Source of the DNA: Eumeta japonica
Taxonomy: Eukaryota; Arthropoda; Insecta; Lepidoptera; Psychidae
Length of the DNA stretch: 64,000 bases
Assembly: GCA_005406025.1 (NCBI GenBank)
Contig: BGZK01000071.1
Location: 558,001 to 622,000 of the forward strand
Reading direction: 5' to 3'
Both the position numbers and the translations under genes were made by a program. Under the pieces are notes generated by a model, which searched no databases, was not told the DNA's origin, and saw only the letters and a list, made by a program, of their open reading frames with translations. Below, piece by piece: positions 32,916 to 47,900 of this stretch (positions within the stretch are counted from its first letter, which is position 1; each line of letters begins with the position of its first letter).

Positions 32916-35900
32916 CTGAAACATTCAAAACGTACGAAATATTAAAAGAATTTTAGCGCAATATTTATTTAGCTTCATTTTATGCTGAACCTTTTTTAAT
33001 GATTGCAAGGAAATAATATTGTCAATACTTAGAACAACAACCACAAACTTAAAAAATAGGCAGACAAGTTATTAAGTTGCTAATCGACGGCCGAAGCAAT
33101 GCATAGCGGGTCTTTAAATTTATTTGGTTACAGAAGATGGCCATGTAAAGAAAATACATTTTTTTTTAAATAAAATACACTAATATTATTAGAAGCATAC
33201 GGGCCACGAAAAAATAGATAGTTACCCGCGTCCATGGACACCTGCAACGCCAGAGTAGTAACTAGTGCATTATCACCGTTTTAGAAAGGAATGCGCTCTA
33301 CTTGACCCCCTTATTATCATTGTCCATTAAAAATACCAGCGATGGTAAGTCATTCTAAAGTTTTCTTTTTTTTTAATTCAAACATTAAAGGTTGAAAAGG
33401 GTGAAATACTGTTCTATTGAAAATGGAAACCACTGAACCTATTTATGTCAAAATTCATATTTTAGCTAATCACTGATAATAAAAATATTGATATCAATCG
33501 TTCTTACGAATAACCATAAAAGGGGTGAAATCAAGGTTGAAATTGAATAAAATAACTAAAACCGCTGAAGCTTTTGACAATAAAACTTATAATTTATCTG
33601 CTTATAACAAATAAAAAATAGCGACATGTATCATTTTTGGATGGATGAAGCTCTAAGAGGATGAAATAAGAAATATAATGTTTTATGGAATTGCATATGA
33701 TATTTTTTTTTATTAAGAAATTATATATGATATGTGATTTTACAATTTTGTTGATCATTTTATATACTGAAGAGGTGTTTTGCATTTTTGTAACTTTCAT
33801 TTCAAGCAGATATGAATTTATTTACTGGATTTATTTTGATGATATGACATTGCTTGTGGTGTTAAATAATAGTTTATTTTAAAACTTAAATTAAAACTGT
33901 TTTAATTATCAACTATTGTTTCTTGTGGTGTTGAATAATAGTTTATTTTAAAACTTAAGTTAAAACTGTTATAATTATTTATCAACTATTGAATAAAATC
34001 TTTGTAAGAAGTTATATTTATCTGAGTAAATAAGAAAAATTAAAACTCATCAAACTTTGAGATCAACAAAACTTTTAAAGTTTGTACATACAACAATCTT
34101 TAAGATAAAATTAAATAGATTTACCTTAAAGATTGTTGCATGTCATACATAAGCATATATGATATGATATAGTAACAATTTTACAACATGCGCATTAAAT
34201 AGGATTAGTTAGTTTCATTAAATAAAATTTATTATTAAAAAAAAACCTGCCAGAAAGCAGACATGATGCCAATGAGACGTGCGTCACAGACTTCCACCCT
34301 TGAACTTTTCACTGACTGCTTGGAATCCTCGCCGTCTTCTGATGTCGCTGCTAATGGCGGCTGACGTTTCAAAAAAACTTAATATAAAGTAAACACGCAA
34401 GGACAATCCAAAATTTTTCTGTATGCTTTAAATACTTTAATAAAAATAAACCATATATAAAAACAACTATATGTAACAAAAGATAAAAAAAATTTTTATA
34501 TTCTTTACTTTACGAATACAAATAAAAATATTAATAATTTTCTATACATGGTTATTTTTGTAATTTTTTTTAGTTTTTGAAAAAAATTTAATAGTCATCT
34601 GAATTCGTTTATAACAAATTGTCAACTTTATAAGTATTTAAAATAATTGTAAAAATTTTTAGATACTCTAATGAAAAGTATTGAGAATTATGACTTCAGA
34701 AGAAATAATTTCTTAATAATTATTTAAACAATAAACATATTAAAAATAAAACGGTTATAAATAAAAAAATATTTATAAGAAAAAAAAATTATTTTGACAA
34801 CCATAATTTTTTCATGACAACAAAATAACAAGAAAAAAGTTTTTCAAAATATTTGCCCTTATTTTGTTGTTTTTTGTTAATAACTATCGGAATTTTCGTA
34901 TGCAGAAAAAAAAAACGTCTTTCTCAGGATTACATCCTTCTCAGAAAATTTACTTCTTGACTAAACTATATAGATTTTTTATCATTTATCTCCATTTCAT
35001 CTGATTGATTCCTAATCACCATAAAATGAATATACATACTACTTCACTTCTCATTAAAAGTAAATGTTTCTACCTATTGTTTTAAGTATTATGTGATACT
35101 TCTTGAACATCTTTGACCATATGATAAGTAGATACTTCAAATACGATACAAATATATCAAAACAGTTGATGCATGTAAATACATGCATCAACAAAATTAG
35201 ACTATAAATATAGTCTAATTTTATCATCATTGATGTGGTAATTAAATTCGGAATCAAAAAGATATACAATTTTTAATATGCCCAATGTGGTTATTAAATT
35301 AGCCAGAGTTTTTTTCTATCTAGTAATGTAAAAATATAACAAGAATTTAAGTCGAAAAACTATTACTACGCATACGATATGTTTAAATTTATGAATTATA
35401 TGCTTTATTTGTTTTTAACTCCCGCCTGCAGTCTCGTTTAAGTAGAATAATTGACACTGATCTGAATCTAAATCACTACCTCAGTCCCAATCACGATTCC
35501 GTTCCGATTCCATTCCCACATTGTTTTCATTCGTCAATTCTGTTAACTTATAACCACTCAGCCAATATCATTGGGACATCAAAATAACACCAGTCAATTT
35601 AATGTCATGACGATATCGATTGAGTGGTTTAAACTTTACAAGACAGATTTGCAGATCCCGAAATCGATGATGCATCTCACGGCTCGTTCTATGTAAGCAT
35701 AATAAATTCATTTTTAACCCCCGACATGAACAGAGGAGTGATTTTATTCATGTACTGAATACAATGCGGTGTGGATGGCCTGCTACAGACTACAAAAACA
35801 AAACAATTTTAAAATACTGTGATACTTTTTAATGTAGTATTTTAATTAAAATACTACATTAAAAAGTATTCTAATTAAAATACTGCATTAAAAAGTATCA

Positions 35901-38900
35901 CATGACTGATATCATATGATACTCGTGATACTTGTGATATCACATGTATCACGAGTGATCACTCAAAGCTACTCATAGTAGCTTCGGTCCAAAATGTAAA
36001 GTATTCTGAATATAAAAATATCTTTAAATAATAAAGTACAACATGTAGTATAAAATTAAAGTAATAAAAGCTTACTTCTTGACTGAGAATTCTGATACAA
36101 ATTTCAGATTGTAATTCTGCTGTAGCCGATATGTCATAAGGAACACCCTGCAAGCTTTTTATGTTATTTAAATCAACATAAGCTTGTCCTTTTGCGAATG
36201 TATATTTGCCTTAATAAAATAAAGCTTTTTCTACTTTTCCCTGCAGCTTATGGTCATTTGTCGATCGTACTATGTTTACTAATAGTATATAGCATTTCAA
36301 AAGCAAATAGTAAAACTTTTGGTAAGTTTAGCCATCTGAATGAAGAAGAGTGAATGAAAGTAGACTGATAAAACAAATCTATAGAGCCAATGTATGTAGT
36401 GCAAAGATCGGTAATAGTCGCCCTAGAAATTCCTATACATACGTCACGGTTGTCACGTCAACCGAAAAGTTTGCGTGAAAAGGTTGATGAATATCAGTGA
36501 AGCAGTCTGACATCGAGTCTGACTATAAGACTGGCCTTTTAATCATTAATGTTGGCGCAAACAGGGTAGTCCTTTAGAGGGGAGCTCCTTTAGAGCGTCA
36601 TGCTAAACCTGCTGGACCGACAATTTAAGGTTGAAAAAGTATTTTTGAGGACCTGTTAATAAAATTTCAATCGATAATGGATAGACCAAGTACTAGTTGA
36701 CTATCAGCGATACCATCTTACATATCGTATGACCTAGCTTTTGTATTCATTTTTGTGACGTTTCATGGCATGCAGGAACGCAGCATTGTTTAACATTCGG
36801 CACAGTTCTATGACCCTTATCTTTGTCATACAATTTATTTCTTAACAAACAAAAACATTCAATATGACCTTATTTTTAATGTACATATACTTATAGCACG
36901 CAAAAGCGTATAGGAAGAGATTAAAGCGTGATTAAGTCACACAAAAAAATTGCAGTGTCTCAAATTTTTTACACACTCCACTGCCAGGCACATCTTTCCA
37001 CAATCATTTTAGTTCAGATGGAGGGGCACGGGCCTCAAATAATGGCATGTCTTAGACCATTGGTTTGAAAGCCCTTCAAAGTATGAAACAAATGTCTTAA
37101 TTTGACTTAAGTTAATCAACAGTCGATATACCCATAGTCAAAATCTGATCCCAGTATATTGTTTTTTTGTGATACAAAAAAATTTCATTTACACCTTATA
37201 GCATAAATAAAATGTAGTTTAGGAAATTTTCAAACTTCCAAAAATAATAAAAATTTGATAAGCAATTTTTAACCATCTCCATTCCCTTAAATAGTAAAGT
37301 TTTAACAGCTTAGCTTGTTTTTTTTTAATACTATGGAGTATAGAACCCTCTCCCTAGACGAATCTAATTTACATTTGACTTCCATTATCTCTAAAATTAA
37401 TAATGAAATAAATATATATATATATATATATTTCAGATTACCTTATCTGACGCGTTCTGTAATGCTTGTCTAGCAATGTATTGCGCTTTAAATTTTTCAA
37501 GCTCATTTTGTGACTCAGATTTAATAACTTCCACTTCATTCTTATATGCTTCTAATTGAAACTGAAGACTTTCATTTTCGCGCTGAAAAGAAATATTATT
37601 TAATTTTTACTATAAATCTAATAATACACATTAATAATAGTGATTACTCGCACCGACACTTGAATATTTATTAAAATTAAGGTTTCACAATGTCAAATCC
37701 TAAAGAAAAGCAATGCACAATTTATTGTATTTTGCTGAAAATCAAATTTACAACATTTTTTTAAAATAAAATATTAGCATTTAATATATTATTCACATCT
37801 GTTCAAAATATTTTATTTAATTTTAAAGCAATTTTTTTCCATAATTGTTTCCAACAAAAATAACTATGTAAAACATATCTTAAGCACAAATAAACCAAAG
37901 TGAGAGCTTTTTTTTGCGTTTTCAATGGACATTAAATCCTATTGAAACTTGGTACAGACTGTCATGAAGAAACAGAATACTTTATGTATTATGGATAAGA
38001 ACAGAATCGGGATTGAAACAAAGAAAGTAACTGTAATCATAATCAATAAAATAAAGTCGTGAACAAGAGTCGAATAGAATACACATAAAATGTAAAAGAT
38101 TATTGTATGCCGAATACAGCAGGAAGTTATTGCGCTAGTCTATAAAATCAAGCAAATTTCTTTTAGGGTGAAACAATTATCTAACAAATTCAGGCTGTAA
38201 AAGGTAACAACTGAATATATGTAAACTAACAAACTTCCACAACTGATTTTTTTTGGTTGTCATCATCTACCTACATTGTCCTTTCTCATATTATTCCAAA
38301 TAGTAATTCATTACTGATTAAGAACAATATGAGAAACAACATAAGGATTAAGGATAATGGAATTTTATTTCAATAAGATTCCATAATATGTTGGCTAAAA
38401 TTATGAAAAAATCATACCTTCAATAGCACTAATTCTTCACTATCACTAGACTTGTTGTAACTGCTATAATCACTGTCTTCACCGAATTTATCATTAAACT
38501 CTTCTCTTAAATTATTAAACTCCTGAAAAGAATTAAAAACTGTACAATAATCTATACACATACGCAGAAAGATAATTTTAAAAAATGTGCTTTGGGCACA
38601 TATACATCAATAGCACATAGCCCAAATAAATGCAGTAAATCATTCCAAATAATGAGGCATTCTTTATAGGATTATTAGCACTGACAGGATAACACAGAGA
38701 TCGCTATTTTGATTCTTATTCAAATTGATCAATGTATACTTCCATATAATACAAAGCTTTCCTTTCGGCAATATTCTAAAACGAAAATACCTTGAAATCG
38801 AGAGCAGGTATTTATCTCAAAGACTAAGAACATATCCTATTATTTTAAATTGTTTATGTAAAATCCATGTCTGAAAAACTACAATACATTTGGGAATACC

Positions 38901-41900
38901 TTACTTACCCTTGTAAAGAAAACGCATGAAATGATATGGATCAGCTAATACTCACCAATAATGCTTAAATAATAAATTTTATATAGCAATGTGCCGACTG
39001 TCATACTTTAAAAATTACTAATTACAAAATAAGAAATTAAGAGTGATTTAAAATGCATAAAACAGGATTTGCAGTAGGTTATACATATTATTAAGTCTAA
39101 AATAAACTAATACAAAAGAAAAAAATTACAATTTTCTCTTGAAAAGTTTGGCATGATGTATTTAAGACATTTTTGTCTTAATTTATTCGTAGATTAGACG
39201 CTTTAGATATTTTTTACTTATTTTTAAAATTAACCAATGTGACTAAAAGGATGTTTCGTATTTCCTATACTTAAAACAATCCAGTGTTGTTAGAAAATGT
39301 TTTTTACTAATACTAATAACAATAACTCCAATTTAGTTATGCATTTTTACATATTCTTTTTACATGTTCATAGCTAGTTCCCTGAGAGGTAGACAGAGAC
39401 CGTAAATTTCCCACCCATAAATCAATTAATGCAAGCCCAGCGCTTTTGAGTGCTTGATACTGTAAAACTTAGCCTTTATTGACATGCCATCAATTTGGTT
39501 TGCATAAGATCTTTTAGAAAAACCTTTGCCGACCTTTTTATCATACACATTCGCTCTATAGATTTATTTTATCAGTTTACTTTTATTCGTCATTTCCAGA
39601 GGGCCAAACCACCTTTTTCAACTCTAGTATCTACTTACAAAATTATTGTGCTAAAGCTACACGGTGACAAATTTGACTGCAGCACAAAAATCGGCCTGCT
39701 CGACTAATGAAACACAAACTCTCACAGAATACAAACATGTAGAAGCAGCTTCGCTGTTGCTTTTTGTACAGTGAGTTCAGGTGGCCTACTCCCTCCTCTC
39801 CTTTCATCAACCTGATCTCCCTTTAATGGATATCCTATTCCCTTTCAAGAGGCCGCAACGCACTGGTGACTCCTATGAAGTTACGAATGTCCATGGGCAG
39901 CAGTGACTATGACAGTGACTGCTCGTTTGCCCGTTTGTTTTATGCTATAAAACAACCGCACCGATCTCTGACATCACCGTTCCTTCATCTACCTTTCAAA
40001 GATACTGCACACATACTACATATGGATAGTATCTCCACTGTATTAATTCTATTTTTATTTTTTTCTGCCATACCAAACTTTCATTACCATGCTCAAGCGT
40101 AAGGACCAGAACCGCACTATGAATAGTCAAACACGCTTGTCATGGGACACTTACTTTTTATAACAGCAAACAAGGCCCCATTCGCTTTATTCTCCTTATA
40201 TATCTCTACCATGTTTACTGTCATTTGGAAATAAACTACCCAAGTACACAAACTGTTTTACTTGTTCCATTCTCTCACCTTCTATATATATATATATATA
40301 TATAGCGCATTCAGACATGCTATCGCTTTTTTTCATACATATAAACAAACGAAAATTCTCAAATCATTGTTATCTTTCGATATCAAAATTCTTATAAATA
40401 TAACTGATCTTTCGCAATGTCTGAATGTGACTGGATATCCCAATCTTGCAAATGTTCCACTCGTTTTCGTATAGCACAGCGCCATTTGATCCTAAATGCA
40501 TTTGCATACAGAGTACCTTTACACAGTACAGCAGATGATTATAAAAGGCCCACAATCCCTAAGTACCTAACAAACTCAATATATGTAATTTTTTTGATTT
40601 TATCATAGCCGATCAATGCTAGAGACGGTTTTAAAAATATATAAGATAGGTACTCACCATAACCAATGTAGATATGATTTTAATAGTGACCCTCGTGTGG
40701 ACTATTGATAATTGCCGACACTTCTCATTACCTATATAAAATGCAATACTAAAAGAGTATGAATACAAACTATTGATTGAACTTTTAGCGCTTTTATGCC
40801 AGGTACCTTAAAACTTTAGGTGTATAAATTAATAAGAAATAATTTAATATTTAATGAGTTAATACCCTTACTAAATTAATGTCTTCATTTTGTTAAAGAC
40901 AAAGTTATTTCTATTCTCTTGCTTTAAATACAAAAAATATACCCAAAAACTGATGAAGCCCCATTATGCACACTGGATGTTCTTTACTTCAAAAAATTCA
41001 AAAAGATCCAAATTATTAGGTTTATAATCATACTCTTTTAGATATTTGAAAACAAATATTCTTTGAAAAAGAAAGTACTTACTTTGCAATATAAAATATG
41101 ATACTGTACAATTCTGATGTAAAATTATATAATGATGTACACAAAAATAAAACAGTTTCGGTTTCATGTTTTTCTTAAAATAAAAGTATTTTTAACTTAT
41201 TGATGTTCCTCAATAATATCACTTTCTAAATTGTAATATTTTTGTAATGTGCATATATAATGCCTACAAATGAATTTAAAAGTCTATACAGAATAACAAA
41301 GATGATATCGCTTATGTATTTGTTTTCCCATCTCTGTCACTTCTAATGACTAGTACAATTTCCACAAAAATATTTGATGAAAATCTATAGGAGGTATACA
41401 ATTGACACACATAATATTTTATAAAGATTTTAACAGGGGCGTAGCTACCGCCGTATCTGCCGTATCAATTATATGGGGCCTCCGGACTACGGGGGCCCCA
41501 ACGTGCGTACGCAAAAATTGATAAAAACTTCTTTTTTATTTCACAAATGACTAATGTCAAAAAAAACAATTTCTTTCTTTCCCGCATAAAGCATGCGTTC
41601 AAAAGTTGGCAGCATTCCCTAACAGCAATCATGAACTAAGAAAGCATGTTGAAGTGATAAGGTTGAAGTTTGAACCTTTTGGCAATAAATGAAAGACGTA
41701 CTATGATCTATTTGACAGTGAAAGAAAAAAAATTAATATTAATGTAATCCGCCGCACATAAATAATGACGGTTGCTATGACAAAGATGAGGATGGCGTAC
41801 AAAGCCCTTTAGTACTTAATGTATGAATAAAAATATTAAGGTTATAACTTATTTTTTAATGAAGTTTTTCAATTTTTTAATGGTCATTTTGTTTTTCGGA

Positions 41901-44900
41901 ACACAGATGAATCTAAAAAAATCCCAAAAATCGCTCTTGCTGTTCTCGAGTTATAAATGGTGTAACTAACACAACTTTCTTTTATATATATATATAGATT
42001 TGAATTGTTTGTAAAAAATTTGGAAAAAGTGACAGATAGATAATTATGATGAATAAATATTTCTTTTAATTTTATGCAATTTTTTTATGAGAAATCTTTA
42101 CCCTTCCTAAGGGCCCCCAAACAATTTTTTATACGGGGCTCCGCCAAGGCACGCTACGCTTCTGGATTTTAATCAATAATTTGAATCATTTGAAGAAATT
42201 TCAGACCTGTAAAACATAGACAGATTGATGTATATAAGAAAACTATGTATATGAATTCATTATCTATGGAAAAATGCTCAAAATTGCTTGTAAATTGCCT
42301 GTTTAGTTATTTCATACCCTTTCTTGTGTTCCTATATGTAATAAATATTGACTTGTATGTCATTGTTATTCAATATACATTGAAATTTCCACACTTAAAT
42401 AATACTGTCATATGTATTTAAACATTAATAAAACTCAAAATATATTTAACCATTTGTTGTTACTGCTCTATGGGGCACCTAAAATATTAGTAAAATTTAA
42501 AAATAACAAAATAGTTTAAATAGGTTAACATAGTTTTCTATTTCTTAAATTCCAAGTTTTCTTGACACCGTAATTTAAGAAATGATATTTTTGTCATTCA
42601 ATTGCACTTTTGTAAAACTGATCCTTTTAAAATATTAGGAGCAATTCAGCATCAACACAATTTTTAACAATGTATATTGACGAATTTAATACATATAATG
42701 CAATGTAATATTTTTATTAATACATTACAAAAATTAACAGTACCTGTTAACATGATTAAATTTGAAGTTATCATATCTTCTATACAAAAACTATCAAATA
42801 ATATCATATTTTTGAAAATTTAGAAAGGTAAATACTATTGGGAACACAATTTAAGAGATGTAATGTGTAATGATTAGAATGTTAAGCTTCCAAATAATAG
42901 TGAAATTTTTGTGATGTATTCTTATTATATTGAGTACTGCATTCACAAGCACATCACAAGATTCCAAAAAAATATATATAAAATTCATGAAGAATACTTA
43001 CTGTATTAAATAAAAAAACTGCACCTAAGCCATTTTTCTTCCTACAGATTGACTGACTTACCAGATTTTATACAGAATTAGTCTGTAAAGTGACTTTATA
43101 GTAGCTATGTGCCATACCATGGTGAGGCATTTGTTGATCTTTCTTATAACTAATTATGGCAATATTTAGCAAATTTTTAAATTATGACAGGCGGACACTT
43201 TAGTGACAATACACATAAATCTTTTTGTAGTATTATTTATAGCATGAAATTAAATCAGAAAATTAAAGCACATTAATACCTGCGCCATTTTCTGCCAAGT
43301 TTCTATGTTTTTTCTCTGTGGTTTAGTGAAGTGGTCCCACACGCGCTGATGCATAGCAGCCGTGAGGACTTTCGCCACCTGTTCCACTGTGTTTCAATAC
43401 AACTTTATTTTAGAGCCCTATCTGTAGAACCATTTGTACCACCTGAAGAATTCACTTGGTTGCTCGCTCTCATTATATGCAATTTGATGATTTGTTATGA
43501 AGGCCATATAAAACCAAATTTTGTTATATCATGCACAAAAATATTATGACTATTATGGCATTATTACATCTACAAAGGTTTAATATGACCTTCATTATTT
43601 ACGTAGGGACCCCAAATACCTGAATATTATTTTGCAAGTCCTGGCACCTCTCTGATGATTAAAGCTTTGATGAAAAAAGACAAAAATGCAATTTGCCTTT
43701 CTTGATAGATCATGACCTATGAATAGCAATAATTCAGTATCTACGTACTGTTGGCCATAATGAAGTATTTTCATTGTATAAAAACACTACAGATGAAAGT
43801 TATATATGGAATAAAAACATAATTTTAGTTTATAATCGGTTATTTTACACATTGATAAAAATACTTCAAAACCTTAACTTACAATTGCAAACTGCACGAA
43901 ACTTTCAGATTTAATCTCATTAAAGAGTGTGCATTGGTTTTCATCTGGTGTACCACCTGTGAATATGACTGCTTGGGTAGTCCAATCGAAGAGACCATTT
44001 GTACTCTTACAAATCTATTTTCTCAATAATTACAGCTTTAAGATAATCATATCATGATAATTCTTGACAATTTATCGGCACAAAATTTAACATGTTGAAG
44101 CACTTTTTGCTGAGGTAAGAAAATCAATACATACATACATATTGAAATAAACAAAAGGTACTACAACACATCAACATAATTTAAAAGATTAGCCTTCAGT
44201 TACTTACCTCATTCCATTCAAATAAACTCGCTGATGAACTATCAATAGTAAAAATCATGTTTGATGTAGAGTAAATATGCCAACTTACATTGATCTATAA
44301 CTTTTTCTATATTGATCTTCACTTTGTCTTTGCATTCTTGTAGCTCATCTTCAGATTGCATTTTTTCATTAAAAAGGCGACGTATATGTGAATTAGTCAC
44401 TTGAATCATTGAATAAAACTGGTTGGAATTTTTTTTCGAACACTCTCCACGCTCCAACCATGCCAATAGTGTCTGTTACAATACAATTTTTCATTAGATC
44501 ATTTTCAATATCATAGTTCAAAACAATTTAAAAGTGAAAAATTATTATGAGATCAGTTTTAACTTTTTTTTAAAGATAGAACTGTCATTGTATTGAAATG
44601 AATTCTGATGTGAGAAACACAAATAAAAGACTAATTGAATTGAATGAAAATCAGATTTTACTGGTAGTGTAGATGAAAACTGTTCCTCATTTTTTAACTT
44701 CTCTACAAGCTGCACAATCATTGCATTAGAGAAAGGTTGTACTCGGAGTGGTGATGGTGACCTAGAACGTCTATGAGAAACAGATGATGACCGAGATGAC
44801 ATCTCTTGCTGGGTGTTCAAGTGCTGTAACTGAGCTTGTTGAGCGCGCATAGCTTGACGCTGGCGACGTTCAAATTCATTTTGATCATCTCGACTCTGTA

Positions 44901-47900
44901 ACAATCACACATTTCTTAAATGAATTTTATTTTAATTTAAAATAATATAATAATTTATTGCTTCAACAAATCAGTGAAAAAATGTTATATGCTTTCATTT
45001 CAATTTATTTTTTAAACCCTAATAAAAATGTGATCTCTCTACACAATTGTTAAACAAAATTATTAGGCTCATTTATGGAAATTACAAACTTTACCAAACT
45101 AAATGCATGAGTAAAATTTAAATCTAATCATTAGAAATCAAGTTTATTGTCATCAATCCACAGCAGACGAAGATGACCATGATCTTTTATTTCAAATAAA
45201 TGGGTTTAGACCTTTGCTTGTCCTCTACTGCCAATTGAAAGCTATTAAAAACCACTGTCAACTAATCAGTGACAATGCATGGGGCCACTGACTTAACTTG
45301 TTATATAAAGAATTAAGAAATAATTCACAAATTCTTTCATGCTTGAAGAACAACCCAATGACTAAGTGCCTGTTGACTGGAATGCAACATACTCATTGAT
45401 TGCCTACCATAGGTTAATCAAGCACCACATTTTAAAATACCTAAATAATAATAGACATTGACATTGTAATACATTTTGCAACGTAGGTTGGTTATAGAGC
45501 AAACACTTTCCCTTATCAAATTTTTTATATTAACACTATTTTACTAATAATATCTTTAATATAATGTTCTTGTTTTACAATATTAAGGATGGGTTCGATG
45601 GAATAAAAAACAGGACTCCAAAATTAATGATTAAAATTTAACAGATTATTCATACATTATCTATGAAATTCTATTTTTACTTTTTCAATATGCATTTTTT
45701 GTCTTTGATGCAACTTTCCATTAGTTCTTTTATGCCACTAATATAAATATTTCAAAATAAATTAAAGCCAATGTTTAAACTAATTAAATATTTTTATTAT
45801 ATAATTCCACAAAAAAACAGTGACATTAACAACTTATTACTTACCAAAGCAAAATCAACATGAAGCCAACCATAATTAGCATTACTTTCCTCTTCCTCAT
45901 TTTCATTGTCAGTGTCTTCAATCAGTTTTAATCTATATCCTGATAGAACCATAGCAGTGTCTACACTAGATTCCCTTTCATAGCGAATATGACAAAAGTT
46001 TTTTTTTGACAAACGAAGGGTATGGATTCTGCCATATCTTTCAAATATCTCTCGAACGCTAGTGTCCCTGATTCTTTCAGGAAGGCCGCCGACAAAAATA
46101 GTTCTACAACCTGGAGGACGTTGTCGCCGAGGAGGAGGTGCACTACCGAGTGCTGGTGGTATCAACTTGCATGTTTTCAAAATGATTTCTTTTTTTTCTG
46201 GCATTGTATCAGAAATATTAGGAAATATGCCCATTCCCATCATACTAGGATCTACCATCATTCCACCCATCATATTCATGTCCATTCCACCTGGTGGATT
46301 AGACATTGGTGGATTACCCATTGCAGAGATATCCATGTGAGATTGTTGCATAACTTCCATTCCAGCACCTGGCAAAATTTCCATACTACCCCCAGGTAAC
46401 ATACCAGGACCCATCATTGGTCCTGGCATCATCATATTTGGAAACATACCACCGGTAGCAGCAATTATCATATTCCCTAAAAGAAGAAAATTGTTTTAAA
46501 CTTTCATGACAATAATATGATTAATAAAATAATGTTCTATTAAAAAAAAACAAGTGCACTTCAAATCATGTGCAGTATAGTATTACATAGTCGGTATGGC
46601 TTCATATATAATATTTTATTAGACATTTTAGTATACAACATAATTTAGTGCAGACTTAGGAAGCTACACATATAAGATGATAATATTTAAAGTAGAAAAT
46701 ATATTTTACAATTTAAAAAAGAAAAAAATATCTCATATTGCACTTTGTGCATATCTTACAAATTCGAGTAAAAATCTATAGATAATAAGAAAAATAATAA
46801 AAATGCAATTTTTTAAAGTTTTTTTCTGATGAAAGCACTATTTAATAATATGTTTGGACATGGAGTTGTTTACTATCAGAAATTAAATGTACCATAAGAG
46901 TTAATAACAAAACTCAAAAGGAAAAACCTTATCATCCCAGATTAGTTTACAAATTAAAAATATACAAGTACTTAAAAACAAAGATTTTAGAGATTCTTTT
47001 TTATGTTTTATTGAGTGTGTTGGGTTTTATAGTTATCATTTTGAAACACTCTTTAAAAATTCAATATATTTCAACCAACGCAGTCTATATTCACGGGCGA
47101 TCATGTCCGGCAAACAGAAAGTGAGGCAATCATACAAAGAAAAAGAACATATAAAGAAAGATAGTAAAATAAATGCAGAATAATCAGAGTATTCAAGCTG
47201 TGATGAAGAATTCACTGAAGATGAAGAAATAAATTATGACACTGAATAAAGAAAATTATTAATTATGAATATTTTTATGTAATTTTATATTTGTATTTAT
47301 TTGCCTTTACAAAATCTGATATATACATGAAAATTCATGAGAATTAAATGAAATAAAATGAACCAGAGGGTAGAACAAAGCATTTAATTTGTCGAGTTAT
47401 ATTGGACATCAAGATAAATACACAACAAACTAAACCATTTTTCATTTATGTATAGATATATAGATATTCTAAAATAAATGAAAGTACTACAACCGAGAAT
47501 CTTAACAAGACTTTAAAAGACACAAATACGGATGAGGCGAGCCATACCCCAACCATATTGGTCCTTCTGTTGACATTGCATCCTAACAATTACAAAGTTT
47601 CCAATGATGCCCCATTCGGATTGTTTGACCACTGTCTGATTCGGAGTAAGATGTCTGTCACACAATCACTATGGTCACTACCAATTAGCAAACACCGTGT
47701 TTGGAGTTATAAATTAAAAGACTGGGATAGGATGTATATCTTTATTACATCCTATTCATGGGACAAGTTTACTTCAATATATATATGACGATATACATTA
47801 AGATCCTAATCCCATGTATACTACATCTATCAAAGTTATGTACTGTCTCCTACTATGTTCATTGGCCATATCAATGATCTACTGAAAATGAATAACATTG

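Noticed and set aside
37409..37433. (TA)n tract as a replication or regulatory element
   Set aside because: Simple microsatellite; several similar tracts occur in this window without pattern.
46022..46399. 125-codon plus-strand frame
   Set aside because: Antisense shadow of the Met/Gly-rich and RRM exon of the ENOX gene.
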